Source of the DNA: Thermanaerothrix sp034436175
Lineage (GTDB): Bacteria; Chloroflexota; Anaerolineae; Anaerolineales; Anaerolineaceae
DNA: 64,000 bases
NCBI GenBank assembly: GCA_964427505.1
Contig: CAYRUO010000002.1
Coordinates: forward strand, 310,001-374,000
Direction of reading: 5' to 3'
This document shows, piece by piece, positions 43,530 to 52,368 of this stretch. The notes under the pieces were generated by a model. That model was not told where the DNA came from, searched no databases, and worked only from the letters and a program-made list of their open reading frames with translations. The position numbers were made by a program, and so were the translations under genes. Position 1 is the stretch's first letter. The number at the start of each line of letters is the position of its first letter.

Positions 43530-45401
43530 TTAACCGCCTTTCCGGACGTTTTCAATGATCTCAGCAGCATAGTCAAAACGATTGAACGCCGGCATCAGGT
43601 AAATGCCTTGCGCAAAAGATTTCGCCGCTAAGGCTAATTCTATCGCAATTTCAATTCCGACACGAGCGGCTTTCTCTCCTCCATTTGCCACACGTTGACG
43701 GATCGCATTCGGTATCGTGATACCCGGCACCTCATGATGCAGGAAGGCCGCATGCCGCTCACTCACCAGAGGCAGTATCCCGATTAAAACAGGCACGTTC
43801 AGTCCCCCTAGTGCCTCATGAATATATTCTAGAAACGCGCGCGCAGCCTCAGGGTCGAAAATGGGCTGGGTCATGATAAAATCTGCCCCGGCGCGTAACT
43901 TCCGCCGCAGGTTCTTAATCTCAGCCTCTGGATCAGGGGGATTAAGATTTAGTGCACACCCCACGAAAAACGACGTGGGCTGACCGATATCCATTCCGGC
44001 ATGATCTACCCCGGTATTAAAGCCTTGTTTGATCAGTTTTATCAAGCCTGAGGGTACCAAGTCATAGTTGTCCATGGCATTGGGGTAATCCCCAATCGCC
44101 GTCGGATCGCCCATAACCACAAACACATTGCGCACCCCTAGCGCATGCGCAGCCAGCAGATCCCCCTGCACACGGAGTAGATTCCGCCCGCGGGTAGGAA
44201 AGTGCAGAACAGTTTCTACGCCCACCTCTTCCTGAATAAGGCGGCACACCGCCCAAGGGCTCATCCGCATCCGCGCCATGGGGCTATCCGCGACATTGAT
44301 GACATCCACACCGGCTTCGTTCAGCAATCGCACCCCGGCAAGCAATTTTTGTGTGGAGAGCCCACGCGGAGGGTCCACCTCGGCAGCGATGACGAACATT
44401 CCTTCCGCCAGACGTTGGGCCAAACGCGTCGGCTGTTGCACCCCCCCAACGCCTTCCTCGCGTTCAACAACGGTAATACTGAGACCGTTCTCGTAAGAGG
44501 TGAGATCCGTTTCCTGGAGTCTCTTATTCATGGCCGCAATATGCTCGGGTGTCGTTCCACAGCACCCACCTACTACTGCGGCTCCAGCCTTCCAGAAGGC
44601 TAACGCATAATCGCCAAAATAGTCAGGAGCAGCAGGGTACATGATGCGATCCCCCATGCGTTCCGGCCATCCTGCGTTAGGTTTGACCCAATATCGTCCC
44701 TCAGGAACGGCGGAACGCATCTGTTTGAGGATGCGGAGCAACTGATTAGGTCCCCCCGAGCAATTGACCCCGATCACATCGGCGCCGGATTCGTGAATAT
44801 ATTGGGCAACTCGTATCGGGTCATCCCCCAGCAAGGTGCGATCATCGCGGGTAAAGGTGACCGAGGCCACCACCGGCACTTCAGGGTCAACCTCTCGCGC
44901 TGCCAGCACCGCCTCGCGCACCTCGTAAAGATCGGCCATAGTCTCAATAACGATAAAATCCACCCCTGCCGCAACCAGGGCTTCGATCTGCTCCCGAAAT
45001 GCCGCCCGCGCTTGTTCGGGTTGCACCCGCCCAAACGGCGCCAAGCGCACTCCCAATGGCCCCACATCTCCGGCAATCAGCACCCGATTGGAAGACGATG
45101 AAATCACCTGCCGCGCAATTTCAACTGCGGCCTTATTTAAGCGCGAAACCTGGCCCTCTAAACCATGTTGGGCCAGTTTATAGCGGTTGGCACCGAAGGT
45201 ATTGGTGAGAATGATTTGAGCACCTGCTTCTACATACTCGCGATGAATATCAGCCACCAAATTCGGCTTTTGCAGATTCAGCAGGTCAAAGCATTCCTCA
45301 AACTTGACCCCTCGCTGGTTGAGCAGTGTCCCCATCGCCCCATCTGCCAGAATCGGGCGCCCTTGGGAAGACAGCCATTCAAAAAACGCATCTCGTTTCA
45401 T
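43530..45401 (-). CDS. Bifunctional homocysteine S-methyltransferase / 5,10-methylenetetrahydrofolate reductase
   Basis: I chose the ATG at 45401, 7 bp past metH, over an in-frame GTG at 45425 that would overlap metH by 17 bp. The 623-residue fusion has an N-terminal homocysteine methyltransferase domain ('ILADGAMGTLLNQRG', zinc ligands 'GVNCSGGP' and 'GGCCGTTPEH') and a C-terminal MetF domain (about 330-623; 'AEVDPPRGL', 'VMGDPTAIGDYPN', 'AGADFIMTQPIFDPEAARAFL'). It would make 5-methyl-THF for MetH and supply a second route from homocysteine to methionine. The same fusion (YitJ-type) is known in Firmicutes. Confidence 0.92.
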   Translation of the reverse strand: MKRDAFFEWLSSQGRPILADGAMGTLLNQRGVKFEECFDLLNLQKPNLVADIHREYVEAGAQIILTNTFGANRYKLAQHGLEGQVSRLNKAAVEIARQVISSSSNRVLIAGDVGPLGVRLAPFGRVQPEQARAAFREQIEALVAAGVDFIVIETMADLYEVREAVLAAREVDPEVPVVASVTFTRDDRTLLGDDPIRVAQYIHESGADVIGVNCSGGPNQLLRILKQMRSAVPEGRYWVKPNAGWPERMGDRIMYPAAPDYFGDYALAFWKAGAAVVGGCCGTTPEHIAAMNKRLQETDLTSYENGLSITVVEREEGVGGVQQPTRLAQRLAEGMFVIAAEVDPPRGLSTQKLLAGVRLLNEAGVDVINVADSPMARMRMSPWAVCRLIQEEVGVETVLHFPTRGRNLLRVQGDLLAAHALGVRNVFVVMGDPTAIGDYPNAMDNYDLVPSGLIKLIKQGFNTGVDHAGMDIGQPTSFFVGCALNLNPPDPEAEIKNLRRKLRAGADFIMTQPIFDPEAARAFLEYIHEALGGLNVPVLIGILPLVSERHAAFLHHEVPGITIPNAIRQRVANGGEKAARVGIEIAIELALAAKSFAQGIYLMPAFNRFDYAAEIIENVRKGG

Positions 45402-45408
45402 CCGCAAC

Positions 45409-48400
45409 CTACCCCTCTTGCGCACGCATTAATTGCTCAATGCGGCTCTCACCAATATTGAAATATTTAGCCTGAGGATGGTGAACAATTATCGCAGCCG
45501 TGGACTGCTCCGGCACCAGTTGATACGCCGCCGTCAGACTCATCCCCAGTTCTGTCTCTGCCGGCAACAAATCAAACACCTTGCGATGATCGGCTAAATC
45601 GGGGATCGCCGGATATCCCCATGAATAACGCTTCCCCTGATCGGGAGCCAATCCTAATTCACGCCGGATATGGCGATGGAGATATTCCGCCGTGGCTTCC
45701 GCCATCTGCACTGCAAAACCGTGAGTAAAATACGCCTCTGTATATAGCCCCTGTGACTGCAACTGTTCAACCCGCTCGGTAGCCGTTTGACCCACGGTGA
45801 CGATTTGGAAGGCCACAATATCCATGATCCCAGAATCCACTGGCGCAAAATAATCAGCCAGGCAGAGAAATTCGCCCGCACTTTGGCGTGGGAAGGTGAA
45901 ACGCATCACTTCTTCGGGCGAGCCGGCCTGTACACTGGCCGGATCGTAAATGATCAAATCATTCCCATCCGCCTGTGCGGGCCAATAGCCGTAAATCCCT
46001 TGAGGCTTAAGCCAGCCTTCGCGCAGAGCCTCGCGGCGCATCGCGTCTAAACGGGCTTCATAATCTGCCAACAAACGCTCCCAGGCTTCACCGTGGGTGT
46101 TCTTCGCTCCCCATGAAAGCCGGAACAATTCGTTTTTGGATAAGCACTGGAAGACACTTTCCAAGGGCATTTGGCGCACCACCCGCACACCCCAAGTAGG
46201 TGGGCGCGGAATGCGTTCGGCAAGCGGCACATTTGAACGGCGTACACCAGCCCGTGATGTGGACGTGATCTGTCGTCCCAATTCCATTTCCGCCTCGGCA
46301 CGAATACGGGCAAGCAAACGCTGGCGCGCTTCGGGCTCCATCAGCGCGTCCATGGTCTCCAGACCTTCAAACGCATCTTTGCAGTAAAAAACGCCTGGCT
46401 CATAAAACTCACCGCTCTCGGTTTGCAAGATGCGCCGTCCAAAGCGCGGATTTATCGCCGCCCCACCGATCAGCACCGGGAACTTCAAGCCGCGACGATG
46501 AAGTTCATTGACAATCAGAGGCATCTGCCGACTGGTAGAAACCAGCAAAGCGCTTAGGCCGATGGCATCGGCATTGACCTCTACGGCCTTAGAAATGATC
46601 GTTTCAGCCGGCACCTGCTTGCCCAGATCAATCACATCATAGCCGTTATTGGAAAGGATGGTTTTAACCAGGTTTTTGCCGATGTCATGGACATCACCGT
46701 AAACGGTTGCCAGGACCATGCGTCCTTTGCTAACACCCTCTTTGCGTTCTAAATAGTGCTCTAGATGAGACACTGCTTTTTTCATCACCTCTGCCGACTG
46801 CAAAACAAACGGCAGAATCAGTTCGCCGCTTCCGAATTTGTCCCCCACCTCTTTCATTGCAGGTAAAAGCACCTGATTCAAAATCTGCACCGCAACCTCA
46901 TGTGGTGAGCGCGGTGCCTCTCGTTGAATGATCTCATCAATATCCTGTTCAACCCCCTCTTTTTGACGATGCAAGATACGCCAATGCAAGCGTTCCTCGG
47001 GGGTTCTTTCACCCAGTGCACCTTGTTCGCTCTCGCGCCTTTCGGCCCCTTCGGTTGCGGTGCTCTCCATATGGGCGATAAAACGCTGCAAGGCTTCCGG
47101 ATGACGATTGAAGATCACATCCTCCGCCAACTGGCGTTCTTCCTCCGGTATCTCGGCATACGGCTTTATGTGTGCCGGATTGACAATCGCCATATCCAAC
47201 CCGGCCTGCACGGCATGGTAAAGCATCACACTGTTCAGCACCGCGCGCGCTCGCGGCGCTAAGCCAAAGGATACATTACTGATCCCCAACGACGTTAACA
47301 CGCCGGGCAGTTCGGCCTTAATCAGGCGAATCCCCTCAAGAGTTTCAATCGCCGAACGGGCAAACTCCGGATCCCCCGTAGCCAACGTGAAGGTCAGTGC
47401 ATCAAACACCAAATCCTGCGGACGCAAGCCGTGTTCCTCAACGGCAATCTGGTAAATCCGCTTAGCCACGGCCAGTTTATCTTCAGCCGTCTTCGCCATG
47501 CCGTTCTCATCAATGGTCAGGACAATCACGGCGGCATTATAGCGTTTGGCTAACTCAAAGACGCGATCTGCCTTTGCCCGCCCCCCTTCCAAATGCGTCG
47601 AGTTCAACATACATCGTCCGGGGGCGGTCTTAAGCGCCACCTCCATGACCTCGGGCTCCGTGGTATCAATTACCAACGGCACCCGCACAAGCGGTGCGAG
47701 GCGCTTGATTACTTTGCGCATCGTCTCTGCCTCATCACCGCGCTCGGTAAGGGCAACACAAATATCCAGCGCGTGCGCCCCGCTGTTGACTTGCTGGCGC
47801 GCCAACGTCAAAATCTCGTCATAACGTTCTTCAAGGATTAACTGCTTGAATTTCTGACTCCCCTGCGTGTTCAGGCGTTCCCCGATCAAGAAAGGTTTAG
47901 GCTCTTGGAGCATCGGCATTGCCTGGATCGCTGAGGCCAACTGAGGAATGTTCAAGATGGGGCGCGGGGGTGCCGGACGCCGCCCCAAACGCTCTATCAA
48001 ACGCTTGAGGTGCGCAGGGGTCGTGCCACAACAACCGCCGACGACATTGATGTGATATTTTTCAACAAATTCGGCCAGTTCCTCGGCAAAATGCTCCGGC
48101 TCCAGCGGGTAAACCGCCTGGCCGTCCACGTTAAGCGGTAACCCCGCATTTGGAATACACGAAACCGGCAGGCTGGAATGTTCCCCTAAATAACGGATCG
48201 GTTCGCGCATGTAATCCGGCCCGGTGGAGCAATTGAGGCCGATCACATCCACGGCCAAACCTTCCAGGATTGCCAATACGGCAGAGATATCTGTCCCTAA
48301 CAACATGCGCCCGGTGGTATCCAGCGTCACCTGGGCTTGAATTGGGAGATAAATACCGGTTTCCTCAAACGCTTTCTGAATCCCCAGAATGGCCGCCTTA

Positions 48401-48948
48401 ACCTCCAGGATGTCCTGAGAGGTCTCAATCAAAAGTACATCCACCCCACCTCGGATCAACCCAACAGCCTGCTCCCGAAACACATCCACCAATTCGTCAA
48501 AACTAATGTTGGAAAGTTCGGGGTCATCCATCGAGGGCAATTTCCCCGTTGGTCCTATTGAACCGGCCACAAAGCGCGGATGCCCCACGGTGCTGTACTC
48601 ATCAGCGAGCCGTCGCGCCAGTTGAGCGGCCTGCCGGTTAATCTCAATAACCTTATCCTGCAAGCCATACTCTGCCAGGGTGATCCGATTGGAGCGGAAC
48701 GTGCAGGTTTCAATGACATCCACGCCCACATCTAAAAATGACCTATGAACCTGCTCTACCGCTTGTGGATAAGTGATCACCAGATAGTCATTACAGCCAA
48801 AATAGCGTTCACCCCCAAAATGCTCCGGGGTCAGGTTCATTTTCTGCAAATTGGTGCCCATGGCACCATCATAAATGAGTACCCGCTCATTGAGAGCATC
48901 CAGGTAACGCCGATTCGTGAACTTACGCTGTGCATGCTGATCGCTCAT
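45409..48948 (-). CDS. metH: Cobalamin-dependent methionine synthase MetH
   Basis: MetH transfers the methyl group of 5-methyl-THF to homocysteine through methylcobalamin. The full 1179-residue protein has all modules in order: homocysteine domain ('GAMGTNLQKM', zinc 'LNCSTGP' and 'GGCCGTTPAH'), pterin-binding domain ('FLIGERLNTQGSQKFK', 'IDTTEPEVMEVAL'), cap and B12-binding domain ('DVHDIGKNLVKTILSNNGYDVIDLG', DxHxxG), and the C-terminal AdoMet activation domain ('KRYSWGYPAIPDLADHRKVFDLL'). A GAGGAG ribosome-binding site precedes the ATG. A SAM-I riboswitch controls it. Confidence 0.97.
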   Translation of the reverse strand: MSDQHAQRKFTNRRYLDALNERVLIYDGAMGTNLQKMNLTPEHFGGERYFGCNDYLVITYPQAVEQVHRSFLDVGVDVIETCTFRSNRITLAEYGLQDKVIEINRQAAQLARRLADEYSTVGHPRFVAGSIGPTGKLPSMDDPELSNISFDELVDVFREQAVGLIRGGVDVLLIETSQDILEVKAAILGIQKAFEETGIYLPIQAQVTLDTTGRMLLGTDISAVLAILEGLAVDVIGLNCSTGPDYMREPIRYLGEHSSLPVSCIPNAGLPLNVDGQAVYPLEPEHFAEELAEFVEKYHINVVGGCCGTTPAHLKRLIERLGRRPAPPRPILNIPQLASAIQAMPMLQEPKPFLIGERLNTQGSQKFKQLILEERYDEILTLARQQVNSGAHALDICVALTERGDEAETMRKVIKRLAPLVRVPLVIDTTEPEVMEVALKTAPGRCMLNSTHLEGGRAKADRVFELAKRYNAAVIVLTIDENGMAKTAEDKLAVAKRIYQIAVEEHGLRPQDLVFDALTFTLATGDPEFARSAIETLEGIRLIKAELPGVLTSLGISNVSFGLAPRARAVLNSVMLYHAVQAGLDMAIVNPAHIKPYAEIPEEERQLAEDVIFNRHPEALQRFIAHMESTATEGAERRESEQGALGERTPEERLHWRILHRQKEGVEQDIDEIIQREAPRSPHEVAVQILNQVLLPAMKEVGDKFGSGELILPFVLQSAEVMKKAVSHLEHYLERKEGVSKGRMVLATVYGDVHDIGKNLVKTILSNNGYDVIDLGKQVPAETIISKAVEVNADAIGLSALLVSTSRQMPLIVNELHRRGLKFPVLIGGAAINPRFGRRILQTESGEFYEPGVFYCKDAFEGLETMDALMEPEARQRLLARIRAEAEMELGRQITSTSRAGVRRSNVPLAERIPRPPTWGVRVVRQMPLESVFQCLSKNELFRLSWGAKNTHGEAWERLLADYEARLDAMRREALREGWLKPQGIYGYWPAQADGNDLIIYDPASVQAGSPEEVMRFTFPRQSAGEFLCLADYFAPVDSGIMDIVAFQIVTVGQTATERVEQLQSQGLYTEAYFTHGFAVQMAEATAEYLHRHIRRELGLAPDQGKRYSWGYPAIPDLADHRKVFDLLPAETELGMSLTAAYQLVPEQSTAAIIVHHPQAKYFNIGESRIEQLMRAQEG

Positions 48949-48964
48949 AGAAACTCCTCACGCT

Positions 48965-49150
<186 letters not shown>

Positions 49151-49168
49151 ATGCAATTGTTGAGGCGA

Positions 49169-49196
49169 ATTCTACTACAAAACTCCCTATTTGCAA
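49169..49196 (-). promoter_or_regulatory. Promoter of the metH operon
   Basis: On the minus strand TTGCAA (49196-49191), a 16-bp spacer and TAGAAT (49174-49169) lie just before the riboswitch. Confidence 0.5.
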
Positions 49197-49250
49197 GGTC
49201 TAAATGCGTTTGACAAGTGCGATATAATCTCTGAAGAAGGAGATTAGGGC

Positions 49251-49667
49251 GTGAACCGAAGCCAGCAATTTCCACCCCTTTCTGTCATCGTCATTCCCTC
49301 GCTTTTACTTAGTGCATTAGGACTAGGTGGGTTAGCCTTAGTGATTACCCAAACGCTACCCACATTATTACCGCGCTGGTTATTTTTCTTCCTAAGCACG
49401 CTGGGCCTCACCGGTATAGCGCTGCCTATGGTTTACTTTTTGAATTGGCGCTTTTCCTCTCAAGCGCCACCCTCAACAGGTACCCTTGTCCGTGAAGCCT
49501 TATGGGCTGGCATCCTCTTTGACCTCTTCGCCTGGCTACAATTAGAACGCGTCCTTACCCTGACCTTGGGGATGATATTGCTTTTGGGCGTTTTTATTCT
49601 CGAGTTCTCACTCCGTCTCATCGAACGCGCGCAATGGCGCCCTCACGATACCCCGCATGAATCCTGA
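49251..49667 (+). CDS. Four-helix membrane protein of unknown function
   Basis: A 138-residue protein with a GTG start at 49251, preceded by GGAGATTAGG. Four hydrophobic segments are visible: 'VIVIPSLLLSALGLGGLALVI', 'WLFFFLSTLGLTGIALPMVYFL', 'EALWAGILFDLFAWLQL' and 'LTLGMILLLGVFILEFSL', with a short charged tail. I recognise no family. It overlaps the selA start by 11 bp, so the two are probably translated from one message. A TATAAT at 49223-49228 is the likely -10. Confidence 0.6.
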   Translation: MNRSQQFPPLSVIVIPSLLLSALGLGGLALVITQTLPTLLPRWLFFFLSTLGLTGIALPMVYFLNWRFSSQAPPSTGTLVREALWAGILFDLFAWLQLERVLTLTLGMILLLGVFILEFSLRLIERAQWRPHDTPHES

Positions 49668-51027
49668 CCCGCGCCAAATTCCTTCTGTAGATCAATTGCT
49701 CCATTTACCTGCAACCGCTTGGCTCGTCGAATCTTTCGGTCGCACAATGACCTTAAAGGCCCTGCGGGAGACGCTAAACACCCTGCGCAACAATCTTCTT
49801 CATGGGAAAGTCGTAGATCTCACCCCTGAGTCCATCCTAACTCAGACCCAGAACTTGCTCAACACCTGGTTTACCCCCTCGCTCAAGCCGGTGATCAACG
49901 CTACCGGTGTCATTCTGCATACAAATCTAGGCCGTGCCCCGCTAAGTCCCAGTGCCCTTCAAGCCATCTCCCAAATTGCACCGGGGTACTGCAACCTGGA
50001 ATTTGACCTTGAGACCGGGCGCAGGGGATCGCGAAACCTCCATGCCACCCAACTGCTTACCCAACTGACCGGTGCAGAAGATGCCCTGGTGGTCAACAAC
50101 AATGCGGCTGCCGTTCTGCTCGTCCTCAGCGCACTGGCGGCAAGACGTAATGTCATCGTTGCCCGCTCTCAACTCATTGAAATTGGGGGTGGTTTTCGTA
50201 TCCCTGAAATTCTACGCCAATCCCGGGCACGCTTACTTGAAGTCGGCACCACGAACCGCACCCGGCTAGAAGATTTCGAAAAAGCCTTGCATGAAAGTGG
50301 CGCAGCCTTGATCCTAAGGGCTCATCACTCCAACTTTCGAATCATTGGTTTCACCGAAGAACCTTCCCTTAACGACTTGGCAAACCTAGCGCACCGCTAT
50401 CAGATCCCGCTTTTAGATGACCTGGGATCTGGTACCTTGGTGGATACCGTCAAATACGGTTTGGCGCATGAACCTATGGTTCAAGAATCCTTGGCTGCAA
50501 ACGCCGATCTAGTGTGCTTCTCAGGTGATAAACTGCTCGGCGGGCCCCAAGCCGGGATTATCCTAGGGCGCAAAGATCTGCTCGAAAAAATTAAACGTCA
50601 CCCCCTCGCGCGCGCAGTGCGCGCCGATAAAATCACCCTGGCCGCTCTCTCTGCGACATTGCTTCACTATTTAAAGGGCGATTGGGAGCAAGCCATCCCC
50701 GTCTGGCGCATGATCGCCCAATCCGCAGAAACCATCAAAATTAGAGCCAGCCGCTGGCAAGACACCCTTCAGGTAGGTAACGTGATTCCAAGCCTCTCTA
50801 CTGTTGGCGGGGGCAGTCTCCCCGGGGAAACCCTGCCCACTTTTGTGCTGGCCCTTGAGGTAAAGTCCCCATCCCAAACGCTCAAGTGGCTACGCACCCG
50901 CCCTCATCCTATAATCGCACGCATTGAAAACGATCAAGTCCTTCTGGACCCCCGCACGGTGTTGGAAGAACAAGAAGACCTTCTCTTGAATGAATTGCGT
51001 CACCTGCTGACGCAGAAAGCCCATTGA
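49657..51027 (+). CDS. selA: L-seryl-tRNA(Sec) selenium transferase
   Basis: SelA is a PLP enzyme that converts Ser-tRNA(Sec) to Sec-tRNA(Sec) using selenophosphate. The 456-residue protein has 'PVINATGVILHTNLGRAPLS', 'LEFDLETGRRGSRN', 'NNNAAAVLLVLSALA', 'SQLIEIGGGFRIPEIL', 'LLDDLGSGTLVD' and the PLP-binding Lys292 in 'CFSGDKLLGGPQAGIILG'. Length and motifs are those of full bacterial SelA rather than the shorter archaeal-type paralogues. selB, selC and selD are not in the window. Its presence supports the selenocysteine reading of the UGA at 17770-17772. Confidence 0.94.
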   Translation: MNPDPRQIPSVDQLLHLPATAWLVESFGRTMTLKALRETLNTLRNNLLHGKVVDLTPESILTQTQNLLNTWFTPSLKPVINATGVILHTNLGRAPLSPSALQAISQIAPGYCNLEFDLETGRRGSRNLHATQLLTQLTGAEDALVVNNNAAAVLLVLSALAARRNVIVARSQLIEIGGGFRIPEILRQSRARLLEVGTTNRTRLEDFEKALHESGAALILRAHHSNFRIIGFTEEPSLNDLANLAHRYQIPLLDDLGSGTLVDTVKYGLAHEPMVQESLAANADLVCFSGDKLLGGPQAGIILGRKDLLEKIKRHPLARAVRADKITLAALSATLLHYLKGDWEQAIPVWRMIAQSAETIKIRASRWQDTLQVGNVIPSLSTVGGGSLPGETLPTFVLALEVKSPSQTLKWLRTRPHPIIARIENDQVLLDPRTVLEEQEDLLLNELRHLLTQKAH

Positions 51028-51060
51028 CATCATCCAACCCTAAATTCCCAGGAGATAACC

Positions 51061-52302
51061 ATGAAGCGCGACCTCGATCAATTGATGCACACCCACCACG
51101 TAGATGCGCTGTGGATCATGGGGCCAACCACGCACAACCCCGCCATGCGCTATTTCACCGGTGATGCCTCGCTTACCGGTGCCGATCTGTTCAAGCGGCG
51201 CGATCAGCCACCGCTACTTTTTTACCGCTCAATGGAGCGTGATGAAGCGGCCAAATCAGGTTTACCCACGCGTTGCTACGATGATTATCCTTTCAAGATA
51301 TTCTATGAGCAGGCCAGTGGGGATATTGCCCAGGCGTCGGCTCTGCGTTTCCAGAAAATCTTAACCGATCTCGGCTTAGACCAGGGTCGAATTGCCTTGT
51401 ATGGCAAAATTGAGTTTGGGCCGCAGTTCGACTTAACTCAACGCCTAAAACAACTACTGCCCGCGGTGGAATTCCTTGGCTTCTCCGAAGATCCCATTCT
51501 GCTCTCGGCCATGATGACTAAGGACGAAGATGAGATCGAGCGAATCCGACACATGGGCCAGATCACTGCTCAGGTCGTTGCCCAAACTGCCGACTTTCTA
51601 TCCGGCCATCGCGTGAATAACGGCATCTTGGTCAAGCCAGATGGCAATCCGCTCACCATCGGTGAAGTCAAACGCAAAATTAACCTATGGTTGGCCGAGA
51701 AGGGTGTAGACAATCCCGAAGGTACTATCTTTGCCATTGGGCGCGACGCAGCAGTTCCCCACAGCACCGGCAACCCCGATGACGTGCTCCGCCTGGGTGA
51801 GACCATTGTGTTTGATATTTTTCCTTGCGAGGCCGGCGGCGGTTACTATTATGATTTCACCCGTACCTGGTGCTTGGGATATGCAACCGATGAAGCCTTG
51901 ACACTTTATGAGCAAGTGCTCTCGGTATATCGCCAAATTACCCAGGAACTGAAACCCAATACGTTCTTCAAAACCTACCATGATCGGACGTGCGAGTTGT
52001 TTGAGGCAATGGGGCACCCCACCGTGCGCACCAATCCGACTACTCAGGAAGGCTATGTCCACAGCCTCGGTCATGGGCTGGGATTGCACGTCCATGAATA
52101 TCCGGTTAGCGGTGCCTACGCTAAGGAATCACGTGATATTCTTGTCCCCGGGACGGTTTTCACTATTGAACCGGGGCTGTATTACCCGGAAAAGGGAATG
52201 GGAGTACGCTTAGAAGATACTTACGCTGTACTACCTAACGGTGAAATCACCCGACTGGCGGAGTATCCTCTTGACTTAGTCATTCCAATTCGAGAGGTGT
52301 GA
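51061..52302 (+). CDS. M24-family aminopeptidase (Xaa-Pro peptidase-like)
   Basis: The 413-residue protein has a creatinase-like N-terminal domain and a pita-bread metallopeptidase domain. Metal-ligand motifs are visible: Asp in 'VFDIFPCEAGGGYYYDFTRTW', His in 'YVHSLGHGLGLHVHE', Glu in 'TIEPGLYYPEKG' and Glu in 'GVRLEDTYAV'. Such enzymes cleave X-Pro N-terminal bonds using two metals, often Mn or Co. A GGAGAT ribosome-binding site precedes the ATG. It follows selA by 33 bp but is probably unrelated in function. A strong terminator follows. Confidence 0.85.
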   Translation: MKRDLDQLMHTHHVDALWIMGPTTHNPAMRYFTGDASLTGADLFKRRDQPPLLFYRSMERDEAAKSGLPTRCYDDYPFKIFYEQASGDIAQASALRFQKILTDLGLDQGRIALYGKIEFGPQFDLTQRLKQLLPAVEFLGFSEDPILLSAMMTKDEDEIERIRHMGQITAQVVAQTADFLSGHRVNNGILVKPDGNPLTIGEVKRKINLWLAEKGVDNPEGTIFAIGRDAAVPHSTGNPDDVLRLGETIVFDIFPCEAGGGYYYDFTRTWCLGYATDEALTLYEQVLSVYRQITQELKPNTFFKTYHDRTCELFEAMGHPTVRTNPTTQEGYVHSLGHGLGLHVHEYPVSGAYAKESRDILVPGTVFTIEPGLYYPEKGMGVRLEDTYAVLPNGEITRLAEYPLDLVIPIREV

Positions 52303-52323
52303 CGGGAAAAAGAGCGAGTTTAT

Positions 52324-52367
52324 GGGCGCTCAAGGCAGTGTATCCTGGCCTGAGCGCCCTTTTCTTT
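52324..52367 (+). terminator. Terminator after the M24 peptidase gene
   Basis: GGGCGCTC (52324-52331) pairs with GAGCGCCC (52352-52359), with an inner AGGC/GCCT stem. TTTTCTTT follows. It lies between convergent genes. Confidence 0.88.
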
Positions 52368-52368
52368 A

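Noticed and set aside
49210..49228. TTGACA followed by TATAAT before the selA operon.
   Set aside because: Only 7 bp separate them, too short for a sigma70 -35/-10 pair; only the TATAAT is kept as a possible -10.
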